Shown here: in pieces, positions 1 to 6,069 of the stretch
How the letters are laid out: each line of letters starts with the position of its first letter
Numbering within the stretch: position 1 is the stretch's first letter
Assembly: GCA_903827085.1 (NCBI GenBank)
Contig: CAIKHC010000030.1
Coordinates: 1 to 9,646, forward strand
Length of the DNA stretch: 9,646 nucleotides
Source of the DNA: an uncultured Candidatus Nemicrothrix sp.
GTDB lineage: Bacteria; Actinomycetota; Acidimicrobiia; Acidimicrobiales; Acidimicrobilacustridaceae
Reading direction: 5' to 3'
Notes under the pieces: generated by a model
The model's input: only the letters and a program-made list of their open reading frames with translations
The model's database searches: none
Told to the model about the DNA's origin: nothing
Translations under genes and position numbers: made by a program

Positions 1-185
1 CCGATCTTCTTCGCCGGAGCCTTCTTCGCCGGAGCCTTCTTCGCCGGAGCGGCCTTCTTGGCTGGGGCCTTCTTCGCCGGAGCGGCCTTCTTGACGACCT
101 TCTTGGCCGGAGCCTTCACTGCCGCCTTCTTGGCCGGAGCCTTCTTCGCTGCGGACTTCTTCGCCGGTACCTTTTTGACTGCCAC
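1..185 (-). CDS. Lys/Ala/Pro-rich repeat N-terminus of a probable TraR/DksA-like protein (3' end outside window)
   Basis: Only the first 61 codons are present and the gene runs off the left edge. It starts at GTG 185-183, preceded by an AAGGGAG ribosome site 7 nt upstream. The peptide begins MAVKKVPAKKSAAKK and continues almost entirely as PAKK/APAKK units, making a highly basic, disordered tail like those of histone H1-like proteins. Such tails are known from actinobacterial HU proteins and from N-terminal extensions of actinobacterial TraR/DksA C4 zinc-finger proteins. In Streptomyces a TraR/DksA-type gene sits next to ileS and divIVA, so synteny favours that assignment. No zinc-finger residues can be seen because the rest is missing. 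An HU/H1-like nucleoid protein is the main alternative. The reading frame and start are secure; the family is an inference. Confidence 0.7.
   Translation of the reverse strand, partial: MAVKKVPAKKSAAKKAPAKKAAVKAPAKKVVKKAAPAKKAPAKKAAPAKKAPAKKAPAKKI
6..175 (-). repeat. In-frame degenerate 15-bp coding repeats (APAKK units)
   Basis: Read on the minus strand, a five-codon unit close to GCTCCGGCGAAGAAG recurs about eight to ten times, with insertions of one or a few codons (AA, VV, AAV). The three copies nearest the left edge are almost identical at nucleotide level, and older copies nearer the start codon have diverged at third positions. This pattern fits expansion by slippage or unequal crossing-over inside the coding sequence. 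Copy number probably varies between strains. It is a protein-coding repeat, not a CRISPR array. Confidence 0.8.
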
Positions 186-212
186 GGATGTTCTCCCTTG
201 AGTGGCGGTGGA

Positions 213-248
213 TCGGCGGAGGGTAAGGGCGCCACCCTCCCACGTCAA
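213..248 (-). promoter_or_regulatory. Sigma-70-type promoter of the lysine-rich gene
   Basis: On the minus strand there is TTGACG (243-248), a 17-nt spacer, then TACCCT (220-225). This matches the consensus -35 and the actinobacterial TAnnnT -10. Transcription would start near 213, giving a leader of about 28 nt that contains the AAGGGAG ribosome site (193-199). It is the clearest promoter in the window. Confidence 0.65.
218..240. promoter_or_regulatory. Perfect inverted repeat over the promoter (possible operator)
   Basis: Two 7-bp arms, GGAGGGT (218-224) and ACCCTCC (234-240), flank a 9-nt centre. The left arm overlaps most of the -10 element of the divergent lysine-rich gene and the right arm lies in the spacer. 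A dimeric repressor bound here would block that promoter. The symmetry is seen directly; regulation is inference, and GC-rich DNA produces such repeats by chance. Confidence 0.35.
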
Positions 249-280
249 CCCGCACGCACCGAAGCCGTTCGGCGACAGCG

Positions 281-294
281 TACGCTTGGCCCCC
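281..294 (+). promoter_or_regulatory. Possible -10 element for leaderless ileS transcription
   Basis: TACGCT (281-286) fits TAnnnT and ends 8 nt before the A of the preferred ileS ATG (295). No purine-rich ribosome site precedes that ATG: the bases just upstream are TTGGCCCC. The spacing would place the transcript start at the start codon. No good -35 is visible 16-18 nt upstream, so this is a modest prediction. Confidence 0.35.
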
Positions 295-3200
295 ATGCCA
301 TTCGGTCCCGTCGACCCAGATCTCGACCTCCCCACCCTCGAGCAACGCCGCCTAGAGCGCTGGAAGGCCGATGACACCATCGGTGCAACCCGCCGACTCC
401 GGGCTGGAGGCGAGCCCTGGATCTTCTACGAGGGCCCCCCCACCGCCAACGGCCGACCTGGTCTCCACCATGTCTGGGCCCGAGTCTTTAAAGACATCTA
501 CCCACGGTTCCAGACCATGCGTGGCCGAGATGTTCCCCGGAAAGGCGGGTGGGACTGTCACGGTCTCCCCGTAGAGCTCGAGGTTGAAAAAGAACTCGAC
601 CTCTCCACCAAACAAGACATCGAAGAATTCGGAATCGCCGAGTTCAATCAACGCTGCCGCGAATCGGTTCAGCGTTATGTCACCGACTGGACTGCACTCA
701 CCGAACGATCCGGCGTATGGATTGACACCGCCGACGCCTATTGGACCCTCGACAACTCCTATGTGGAATCGGTGTGGTGGCTCATCCGCCAGTTGTGGGA
801 CAAAGGGCTTCTCTACGAGGGTCACAAGGTTTCTCCCTATTGCGGTCGTTGCGGAACCGCGCTTTCGAGTCACGAACTCGGACAGCCCGACGTCTATCGC
901 GACGTTGTTGATCCATCGGTCTACGTCCGGTTCCCGATCGTCGATCGCGATGTCGACCTCTTGGTCTGGACCACCACGCCTTGGACTCTCATCTCGAACG
1001 TCGCTGCCGCCGTCGGCCCCGACATTGACTACGCGCGCGTCGCCTCCACCGACGGAACTCGCGATCTCGTCATGGCCGCAGCCCTTGCACCTGACGACGC
1101 CATCGTCGTTGAGACATTCAAAGGCTCAGATCTCGTTGGTTGGCGCTACGAGCGCCCGTTCGACACGCTGACTCCCCCGGCCGGATCCGATGGCTGGCGC
1201 GTTGTGGCGGCCGAGTTCGTCACTACCGACGACGGTTCGGGAATCGTTCATCTCGCCCCCGCCTTCGGTGAAGACGATGCTGCGGTTGGTCGAGCCGAGA
1301 ATCTGCCCGTCCTCAATCCTGTCAATGCCGACGCCGCCTTCGATGCATCGGTTCCTGCATACGCCGGAAGGTTCGTAAAGGACGCTGACCGCGACATCAT
1401 CGCCGACCTCAGCGCCCGAGGACTTCTCGTTCGCGAGCAGGCCTACGAACACAGCTACCCCCATTGCTGGCGATGCAGCACACCGCTCATTTACTGGGCC
1501 AAGACCTCATGGTTCGTGCGTACGTCACAAAATCGCGATCTCCTCATGCGAGAAAACGAGCGCATTGAGTGGCATCCCGAATTCATCAAGCACGGTCGAT
1601 TCGGCAAGTGGCTTGAAGGAAACATCGACTGGGCGCTTTCGCGAGACCGCTACTGGGGAACACCTCTTCCGATCTGGCGATGCGATGCAAATGGCCATGA
1701 ACACTGCATTGGTTCTGTTGAAGAACTCAGCGCTCTGACCAGTCGTGATCTCACCGAACTTGATCTTCATCGGCCTCACGTCGACAACATCACCTTTACG
1801 TGCAGCACCGATGGCTGTGCGGGGACGATGCGTCGCGTTGCACCAGTCCTTGATGCGTGGTTCGACTCGGGCGCAATGCCCTCAGCACAGCGGCACCATC
1901 CGTTCGAAAATGCCGACTCATTCAACGGAGCATTCCCCGCAGATTTCATTTGCGAGGCTATTGACCAAACCCGCGGTTGGTTCTATTCGCTTCTTGCCGT
2001 GAACTCGCTGGTCTTCGATTCCACGCCGTACAAGAACGTTGTCTGCCTCGCCCTCATTGTCGATGAGAACGGGCAGAAAATGTCGAAGTCGCGCGGAAAT
2101 GTCATCGCGCCGTCCGACATTTTCGACACGTTGGGTGCCGACGCTCTGCGCTGGTATTTCTTCTCCTCGGGACAACCCTGGACTCCACGCCGCGTCTTCA
2201 ACGACGGAATTCGCGAGGCCACCCGTCAAACGTTGCTCACGCTCTGGAATGTGTTCTCATTCTTCGCGACCTACGCCGACCTCGATGGTTGGCAGCCCGA
2301 TCCAAACGCGCCTGCACCGACCCACGTACTCGACCGTTGGATCCTTTCCGAACTCGATGACACTGTCACTTCGGTCACGGCGGCACTCGAGAACTTCGAC
2401 GCGCTCGGTGGTTCTGGTCGCATCGCAACGTTCGTCGACGATCTGTCGAATTGGTACGTGCGTCGCAGTCGCCCTCGATTCTGGAAATCAAGCGACACGG
2501 CCGCACACGCAACGCTGTATGAATGTCTCACCACCATTTCGCAGGTGTTGGCGCCGTTCTGTCCGTTCTTAGCCGACGAGATCTACACAACCCTCACCAC
2601 TAGTCAGTCCGTTCACCTCACCGATTGGCCTGTCGCCAAAGGCCGCCACGATGCGTCGCTGGCCGAACAGATGGACGCTGCTCGACGGCTCGTAAGTTTG
2701 GGTCGCTCTGCTCGCACCGACGCAAAGATGAAGGTCCGTCAGCCGTTGTCCAGAGCGCTCCTTCTCCACGGTGGCACCAATCTTGACGAAGCCATCGAGG
2801 CGGAAATCAAGGCCGAACTCAATGTGAAGAACCTTGAACGACTCGATTCGTTGTCAGGCCTCATGGGCTGGACCGTCATCCCGAATTTCCGACTCCTTGG
2901 CCCGCGCCTTGGCCCTCGCGTCAACGAGATCAAAGCGGCATTGGCCGACGCCGACGGTTCTGCACTCCAAGCGCAACTTGTCGAGAACGGCTGGATCGAC
3001 ATCGCTGGCGAACGACTCACCACCGAAGAGGTCGAAGTTCGGGCCGAGAAACACGCGGATCTCGCACTCGTTGAAGACGACGGCTGGGCGGTGGCGCTCG
3101 ATCTCGAACTCAACGACGAACTCCGAGCCGAAGGAACAGCTCGCGAACTCGTTCGAGCCTTGAACGATGCCCGCAAGAGCGCCGGTCTCGAAATCGCTGA

Positions 3201-3372
3201 TCGAATTGCCGTCACAATCGATGCCGACGAAACACTCCGTGCTGTGATCAACACCCACCGTGAAACGATCACCACGGAAATTCTTGCTCGGTCGATTGAG
3301 TTCGGAAACGGCGATCGAACAATCGAGATTGACGGAACGACTCTCTCGATCGGCCTCATTCGCGTCGACTGA
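295..3372 (+). CDS. ileS: Isoleucyl-tRNA synthetase, type 2-like, with swapped HIGH motif (GLHH)
   Basis: Cytoplasmic class I synthetase that charges tRNA-Ile with isoleucine and edits misactivated valine. The preferred start is ATG 295 (MPFGPVDPDLDLPTLEQRR), giving 1025 residues. The frame is open back to GTG 202, but the extra 31 residues look unlike any IleRS N-terminus. Landmarks in this numbering: GPPTANGRPGLHH (about 47-59), where the expected HxGH reads GLHH (56-59); WDCHGLPVELEVEKEL following it; CxxC at 183-186; editing-domain WTTTPWT (225-231) and GSGIVHLAPAFGEDD (314-328); CWRC (391-394); ALSRDRYWGTPLPIW; KMSKS (595-599); and a C-terminal tRNA-binding part with VRRSRPRFW and KVRQPLSR. 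Length and motifs fit the eukaryote-like, mupirocin-tolerant type. It converges on divIVA and diverges from the lysine-rich gene. The T-box consensus is absent upstream. Confidence 0.97.
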   Translation: MPFGPVDPDLDLPTLEQRRLERWKADDTIGATRRLRAGGEPWIFYEGPPTANGRPGLHHVWARVFKDIYPRFQTMRGRDVPRKGGWDCHGLPVELEVEKELDLSTKQDIEEFGIAEFNQRCRESVQRYVTDWTALTERSGVWIDTADAYWTLDNSYVESVWWLIRQLWDKGLLYEGHKVSPYCGRCGTALSSHELGQPDVYRDVVDPSVYVRFPIVDRDVDLLVWTTTPWTLISNVAAAVGPDIDYARVASTDGTRDLVMAAALAPDDAIVVETFKGSDLVGWRYERPFDTLTPPAGSDGWRVVAAEFVTTDDGSGIVHLAPAFGEDDAAVGRAENLPVLNPVNADAAFDASVPAYAGRFVKDADRDIIADLSARGLLVREQAYEHSYPHCWRCSTPLIYWAKTSWFVRTSQNRDLLMRENERIEWHPEFIKHGRFGKWLEGNIDWALSRDRYWGTPLPIWRCDANGHEHCIGSVEELSALTSRDLTELDLHRPHVDNITFTCSTDGCAGTMRRVAPVLDAWFDSGAMPSAQRHHPFENADSFNGAFPADFICEAIDQTRGWFYSLLAVNSLVFDSTPYKNVVCLALIVDENGQKMSKSRGNVIAPSDIFDTLGADALRWYFFSSGQPWTPRRVFNDGIREATRQTLLTLWNVFSFFATYADLDGWQPDPNAPAPTHVLDRWILSELDDTVTSVTAALENFDALGGSGRIATFVDDLSNWYVRRSRPRFWKSSDTAAHATLYECLTTISQVLAPFCPFLADEIYTTLTTSQSVHLTDWPVAKGRHDASLAEQMDAARRLVSLGRSARTDAKMKVRQPLSRALLLHGGTNLDEAIEAEIKAELNVKNLERLDSLSGLMGWTVIPNFRLLGPRLGPRVNEIKAALADADGSALQAQLVENGWIDIAGERLTTEEVEVRAEKHADLALVEDDGWAVALDLELNDELRAEGTARELVRALNDARKSAGLEIADRIAVTIDADETLRAVINTHRETITTEILARSIEFGNGDRTIEIDGTTLSIGLIRVD

Positions 3373-3400
3373 GTCAACGCGGCGCATTCGTGCTTCTAGG

Positions 3401-3441
3401 AAAACGAAACGGGACCCCTCATCCGAAGATGAAGAGTCCCG
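3401..3441 (-). terminator. Intrinsic terminator at the end of the division cluster
   Basis: CGGGAC (3410-3415) pairs with GTCCCG (3436-3441). A further inner helix (about 3418-3423 with 3428-3434, one bulge) closes a CGAA loop. Read on the minus strand the hairpin is followed by TTTCGTTTT, a proper U-rich tail about 27 nt after the divIVA stop. On the plus strand no U tract follows, so it is mainly a terminator for divIVA, though the hairpin may also slow transcription arriving from ileS. Confidence 0.75.
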
Positions 3442-3468
3442 AACGTTGTACGAAGTTGTGAAGCGAAT

Positions 3469-4377
3469 TCAGCGACGATCGTCGTCGAAGTCAGCATCGA
3501 AGAAACGCCGCATCGCTGCATCGGCGTCATCGTCGTCTTCGGCGAGGAATTCATCGTCAAACACCGGAACTGCGGAGGTGGCTGGGCCGCCCTCGTCCTC
3601 TTCGTCAACAAAGAGTGATGTCGGGGCTGGTTCGGGGCTCCAACCGGTGTCCTCGGCCAGGATTGGCTGGAAGACCTCGGGCCCGGGTTCGGGGGCTGCT
3701 ACTGGTTCCGGTGCCGTGAAGGCCGCAGGGGCCGGTGCAGGGGCTACCACTGGGGTCGTAAGTTCAACCGGCGCGGTTCCGACTCGAAGTGCAGCAGGAT
3801 CGTCGAGAACCGCCTGAATTCGAGAAACGCCATTAGCGATGACTGCACGCTGTTCGGAAAGGAACGCATCGAGTGCAGCGTTGTCGGCGGCGAGTTCACG
3901 ACGGGTCTTGTCGAGATCGCGAAGTGCTTCATCGGCCTGTGCCTTTGCCGCCGAAAGAATCCGGCTGGCCTCGACCTCTGACTCCGAGAGCATCTGTGCA
4001 GCATTCGTTCGCGCTTCGTTGATGGTTGCATCGGCAGTCCGTTGCGCCATCACAAGCACCGACGACGCCTGTTCGGCGTCGATCGTCGGGTCGACCGAAC
4101 GAATCGGAGCAACAACCGCTGCCGGCGCAGCGCCAGAGCCTGATTCAAGTTCAGCGATTCGAGCCTGCAGACGGCTTTCGTTCCGAACAGCATCGGCAGC
4201 GCGAGTCTCGGCGGATTCCGCTGACGCAGTTGCCTGCCGAAGCTTGTCCTGCAACTGCGCAACCGCAGCGCTGACGCGCTCAAGGAAATTGTCGACCTCG
4301 TCGGGGTCGTATCCCTTACGGCTGACAGAGAATCGAACGTCAGTAAGAAGGTGGGGAGTTCCGGGAGTGGTTTCCAT
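3469..4377 (-). CDS. divIVA: DivIVA-domain polar/septal scaffold protein (DivIVA/Wag31 family)
   Basis: Coiled-coil scaffold that binds curved membrane at poles and septa and, in Actinobacteria, recruits wall-growth machinery. Start chosen at ATG 4377, giving 302 residues. The upstream extension in the same frame overlaps yggT and looks non-coding. The conserved DivIVA N-terminus is present as DVRFSVSRKGYDPDEVDNFLERV (about 13-35), with the usual GYDxDEVDxFL core. A first heptad-rich stretch runs to about residue 80, followed by a short Ala/Pro/Val linker. A second long Ala/Glu/Gln coiled coil covers about 105-205. After that come a Pro/Ala-rich spacer and a strongly acidic tail ending FDADFDDDRR. 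It is the last gene of the minus-strand cluster and is followed by a terminator. No ribosome site is visible, so it may be leaderless. Confidence 0.9.
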   Translation of the reverse strand: METTPGTPHLLTDVRFSVSRKGYDPDEVDNFLERVSAAVAQLQDKLRQATASAESAETRAADAVRNESRLQARIAELESGSGAAPAAVVAPIRSVDPTIDAEQASSVLVMAQRTADATINEARTNAAQMLSESEVEASRILSAAKAQADEALRDLDKTRRELAADNAALDAFLSEQRAVIANGVSRIQAVLDDPAALRVGTAPVELTTPVVAPAPAPAAFTAPEPVAAPEPGPEVFQPILAEDTGWSPEPAPTSLFVDEEDEGGPATSAVPVFDDEFLAEDDDDADAAMRRFFDADFDDDRR

Positions 4378-4416
4378 GGCGGCGATGGTATCGGCCGGAC
4401 GGCACCCGGGTGTCAA
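4378..4416 (-). promoter_or_regulatory. Possible divIVA promoter in the yggT-divIVA gap
   Basis: The 55-nt gap holds a consensus TTGACA (4411-4416) and a TAnnnT element, TACCAT (4385-4390), on the minus strand. The -10 ends 7 nt before the A of the divIVA ATG, which would give a leaderless mRNA, in keeping with the lack of a ribosome site. The spacer between the two boxes is 20 nt, longer than usual, so either the -10 works alone or the match is partly chance. Confidence 0.4.
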
Positions 4417-4432
4417 CGACGCAAAAGAGGCC

Positions 4433-4690
4433 TCAGCCTGGCAAGAAGCCCAGCAGAATTTGAAGACCGATAAACACAATCATCGGGGAAAGATCGAGTC
4501 CCATCCCACCTAAACGCACCGGAGGCAACAGGGCGCGGATGGGCCCGAGCAATGGCTCAGTGATGCGGAAAAGAATCTGCCGAATGGTCTCAAGTGCGCC
4601 AGCGCCAGATGGCGGAAACCAACTCAGGACGATGCGACCAAGAAGGCAGAACAGATACATCTGCGCGACAAAACGAAAGAGGACCCACAT
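4433..4690 (-). CDS. yggT: YggT-family small membrane protein (YlmG)
   Basis: An 85-residue protein with two hydrophobic segments, roughly residues 2-24 (ending LGRIVLSWF) and 66-84 (SPMIVFIGLQILLGFL). They flank the family's hydrophilic hairpin with RITEPLLGPIRALLPP and a Gly/Leu-rich GGMGLDLSP. This matches a single YGGT domain. The family is linked to division and membrane organisation in bacteria and to thylakoid nucleoids in plastids, but its molecular role is not established. The gene follows the sepF stop by 9 nt with no good ribosome site, so translation is probably coupled to sepF. Position between sepF and divIVA is the standard one in Gram-positive bacteria. Confidence 0.92.
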   Translation of the reverse strand: MWVLFRFVAQMYLFCLLGRIVLSWFPPSGAGALETIRQILFRITEPLLGPIRALLPPVRLGGMGLDLSPMIVFIGLQILLGFLPG

Positions 4691-4699
4691 GGCAGTGAG

Positions 4700-5287
4700 T
4701 TACAGATCTTCGTCGGTGCTGCCGAGCAGAAGCGCTCGTTCTTGCTCGGGCACTTCGACCCCGACCGGAAGAATGAGGTACACCGAGGAACGCTCGAGGC
4801 GTTGCATCGTTCCACCGATTCCGTAGCAAAGGCCGCTTGAGAAATCGATAAGTCGACGAGCCAAGTCGCCATCGGCGCCGGAAAGATCCATGGCAACGGC
4901 TTTACCGGCTTTGAAATTGTCGGCAACATCTTGGGCCTGGTTAAACCGCGTCGGCGCTACAACAAGTGGGCGAACTGACTGACGGCGAGGCACTGCACGA
5001 ATTCGTGGCTTCGATGCGTCTTGGTCTGCGGCGGGATAAGAAGTCGGGGCGGCGATGGGTCGCACTGCCGAGACCTCTCCGGTCTCAGGAGGAGTGGACA
5101 ACACGGTCCCACTCGAAACTGGCGGGCGTGCACGCACGGTGCCAGTTGGTCGTGCTGGTTGCTGCCGTGCCGTCTGCGCAGGCATCGGCGGCATTGGGCG
5201 ATCGTCGGGTGACGCCGCGTAGTCGTCATACTCGTCGTCAGGCCCAAGCCCGAGGTACACCATGGCATTGCGCCACATCGAAGACAT
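4700..5287 (-). CDS. sepF: SepF, membrane anchor of the FtsZ ring
   Basis: SepF bundles FtsZ filaments and anchors them to the membrane, the job FtsA does in other bacteria. Start placed at ATG 5287 (MSSMWRNAMVYLGLG), giving 195 residues, because GGAGGG (5292-5297) sits 4 nt upstream. ATG 5278 is a possible second start and the longer frame back to 5374 lacks support. The N-terminal 15 residues form the membrane-binding amphipathic helix. A long Pro/Ala/Thr-rich linker covers about 20-100. The SepF core lies at about 106-179, beginning VRPLVVAPTRFNQAQDVADN and containing the dimer-interface stretch GLCYGIGGTMQRL. No ftsA is present in the cluster, which fits actinobacterial dependence on SepF. 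Its likely ligand is the FtsZ tail encoded about 1.5 kb upstream. Confidence 0.95.
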   Translation of the reverse strand: MSSMWRNAMVYLGLGPDDEYDDYAASPDDRPMPPMPAQTARQQPARPTGTVRARPPVSSGTVLSTPPETGEVSAVRPIAAPTSYPAADQDASKPRIRAVPRRQSVRPLVVAPTRFNQAQDVADNFKAGKAVAMDLSGADGDLARRLIDFSSGLCYGIGGTMQRLERSSVYLILPVGVEVPEQERALLLGSTDEDL

Positions 5288-5291
5288 CTGA

Positions 5292-5318
5292 CCCTCCGTG
5301 CGGGGGAACTCTCCCCCG
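5292..5318 (-). promoter_or_regulatory. sepF leader hairpin next to its ribosome binding site
   Basis: In the sepF mRNA a perfect 7-bp stem, CGGGGGA with TCCCCCG (5301-5318, loop GAGT), ends only 3 nt before the GGAGGG ribosome site (5292-5297). No U tract follows, so it does not look like a terminator. It could limit or position ribosome loading, or the C-run could instead pair with the G-rich ribosome site. The structure is seen; the regulatory role is inference. Confidence 0.4.
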
Positions 5319-5323
5319 GTCCG

Positions 5324-5358
5324 AAACGGCAGGTTAGTTCCTTCGCGCCGATTGTCGA
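5324..5358 (-). promoter_or_regulatory. Possible sepF promoter
   Basis: In the 104-nt yggS-sepF gap the minus strand carries TCGACA (5353-5358), a 16-nt spacer and TAACCT (5331-5336). This is a one-mismatch -35 with a TAnnnT -10. Transcription would begin near 5324, about 37 nt before the sepF ATG, so the leader would consist almost wholly of the hairpin and ribosome site. Confidence 0.4.
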
Positions 5359-5391
5359 CATTCGCTCCCGCCAACAGCGGAATTCGCCTCG

Positions 5392-6069
5392 TTACTCTTC
5401 ACCCCGAGGAGCCCGCGCCCCAAAGAGAGCGGTTCCAACCCGGACCATGGTTGAACCCTGTGAAATGGCGACTTCGAGGTCATCGGACATGCCGATCGAA
5501 CGCTCAGAAAGGCCTAAATCCTTGGCGAGGGCGACCAACGCCCCGAAGGCTGCCGCCGAGTCAGCCGGGTCACCAGCGCTACCCACGCCCATGAGGCCAA
5601 CAACGGAAAGACCCACGTCGCGGGCATGGCCTACCAATGCTGAACCTTCAAGAATCGGAGCGCCGCCCTTCTGCGGCTCCTCGCTCAAATTGAGTTGGAT
5701 CATGACCTTTGCCCCAGGAGCACGTCGAGCGATTTCGTCAATCAACTCGACTCGGTCAACGCTCTGCCATACCGACACGATTGAGGCCAGGCTTCGAACC
5801 TTGTTGCGCTGCAAGCGTCCGAGAAAATGCCATTCGATCTGTTCTCGTTCAGCGGGCGAAAGTTCTTCATGTTTCGAAACAAGCTCTTGCGCGTAGTTCT
5901 CTCCGATCATTGTGAGACCAGCAGCAAGTGCGGCGCGAGGCGCGTCGACGCCGAATCCCTTTGTGACCGCGATGATTCGCACGTCTCGCTCTGGAGACAA
6001 CTGAGAAAGTCGATCTTGTAGTTCGTGAATGTTTTTCGCCACGAGTTGCGCGTTCACTTGGGCTGTCAT
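5392..6069 (-). CDS. yggS: YggS/YlmE-type pyridoxal phosphate homeostasis protein
   Basis: A 225-residue cytoplasmic protein of the alanine-racemase-like N-terminal fold (PLPBP/COG0325). It carries pyridoxal 5'-phosphate and balances free PLP rather than catalysing a known reaction. Lys37 in RIIAVTKGF is the expected PLP Schiff-base residue. Other family marks are IGENYAQEL (55-63), HFLGRLQRNK (81-90; usual form HFIGxLQxNK), GLMGV (158-162), and GMSDDLEVAISQGSTMVRVGTALFGAR (193-219). The start is ATG 6069, which overlaps the pgeF stop as ATGA, with GAGGAA just upstream. The open frame back to 6156 lies inside pgeF and is rejected. Presence between pgeF and sepF matches the Streptomyces and Bacillus ylm order. 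Confidence 0.95.
   Translation of the reverse strand: MTAQVNAQLVAKNIHELQDRLSQLSPERDVRIIAVTKGFGVDAPRAALAAGLTMIGENYAQELVSKHEELSPAEREQIEWHFLGRLQRNKVRSLASIVSVWQSVDRVELIDEIARRAPGAKVMIQLNLSEEPQKGGAPILEGSALVGHARDVGLSVVGLMGVGSAGDPADSAAAFGALVALAKDLGLSERSIGMSDDLEVAISQGSTMVRVGTALFGARAPRGEE

Noticed and set aside
1..180. CRISPR-like or satellite repeat at the left edge
   Set aside because: The period is 15 bp, in frame with a good start and ribosome site, and differences fall mainly at third codon positions, so it is a coding repeat.
186..294. T-box riboswitch before ileS, as found in many Actinobacteria
   Set aside because: The gap is only about 109 nt and the conserved T-box sequence (GGGTGGNACCGCG type) is absent; the one hairpin there overlaps the divergent promoter.
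202..294. N-terminal extension of IleRS from GTG 202
   Set aside because: There is no ribosome site, the 31 residues do not resemble IleRS, and the family-typical start MPFGPVDP begins at 295.
2739..3387. Long antisense open frames opposite the 3' part of ileS
   Set aside because: They are low-complexity Ser/Arg-rich or incoherent translations mirroring a strongly supported gene, with no ribosome site or family resemblance.
4417..4432. Small GC hairpin followed by TTTT after yggT
   Set aside because: The stem is only about 4 bp and overlaps the end of yggT; it is too weak to call a terminator.
4378..4479. Longer DivIVA start upstream of 4377
   Set aside because: The extra 34 residues overlap the end of yggT, are Cys-rich and unlike DivIVA, while the conserved N-terminus begins soon after ATG 4377.
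3839..4513. 224-codon plus-strand open frame opposite divIVA
   Set aside because: Ser/Ala/Arg-rich shadow of the Ala/Glu-rich DivIVA coiled coil; it has no recognisable domain.
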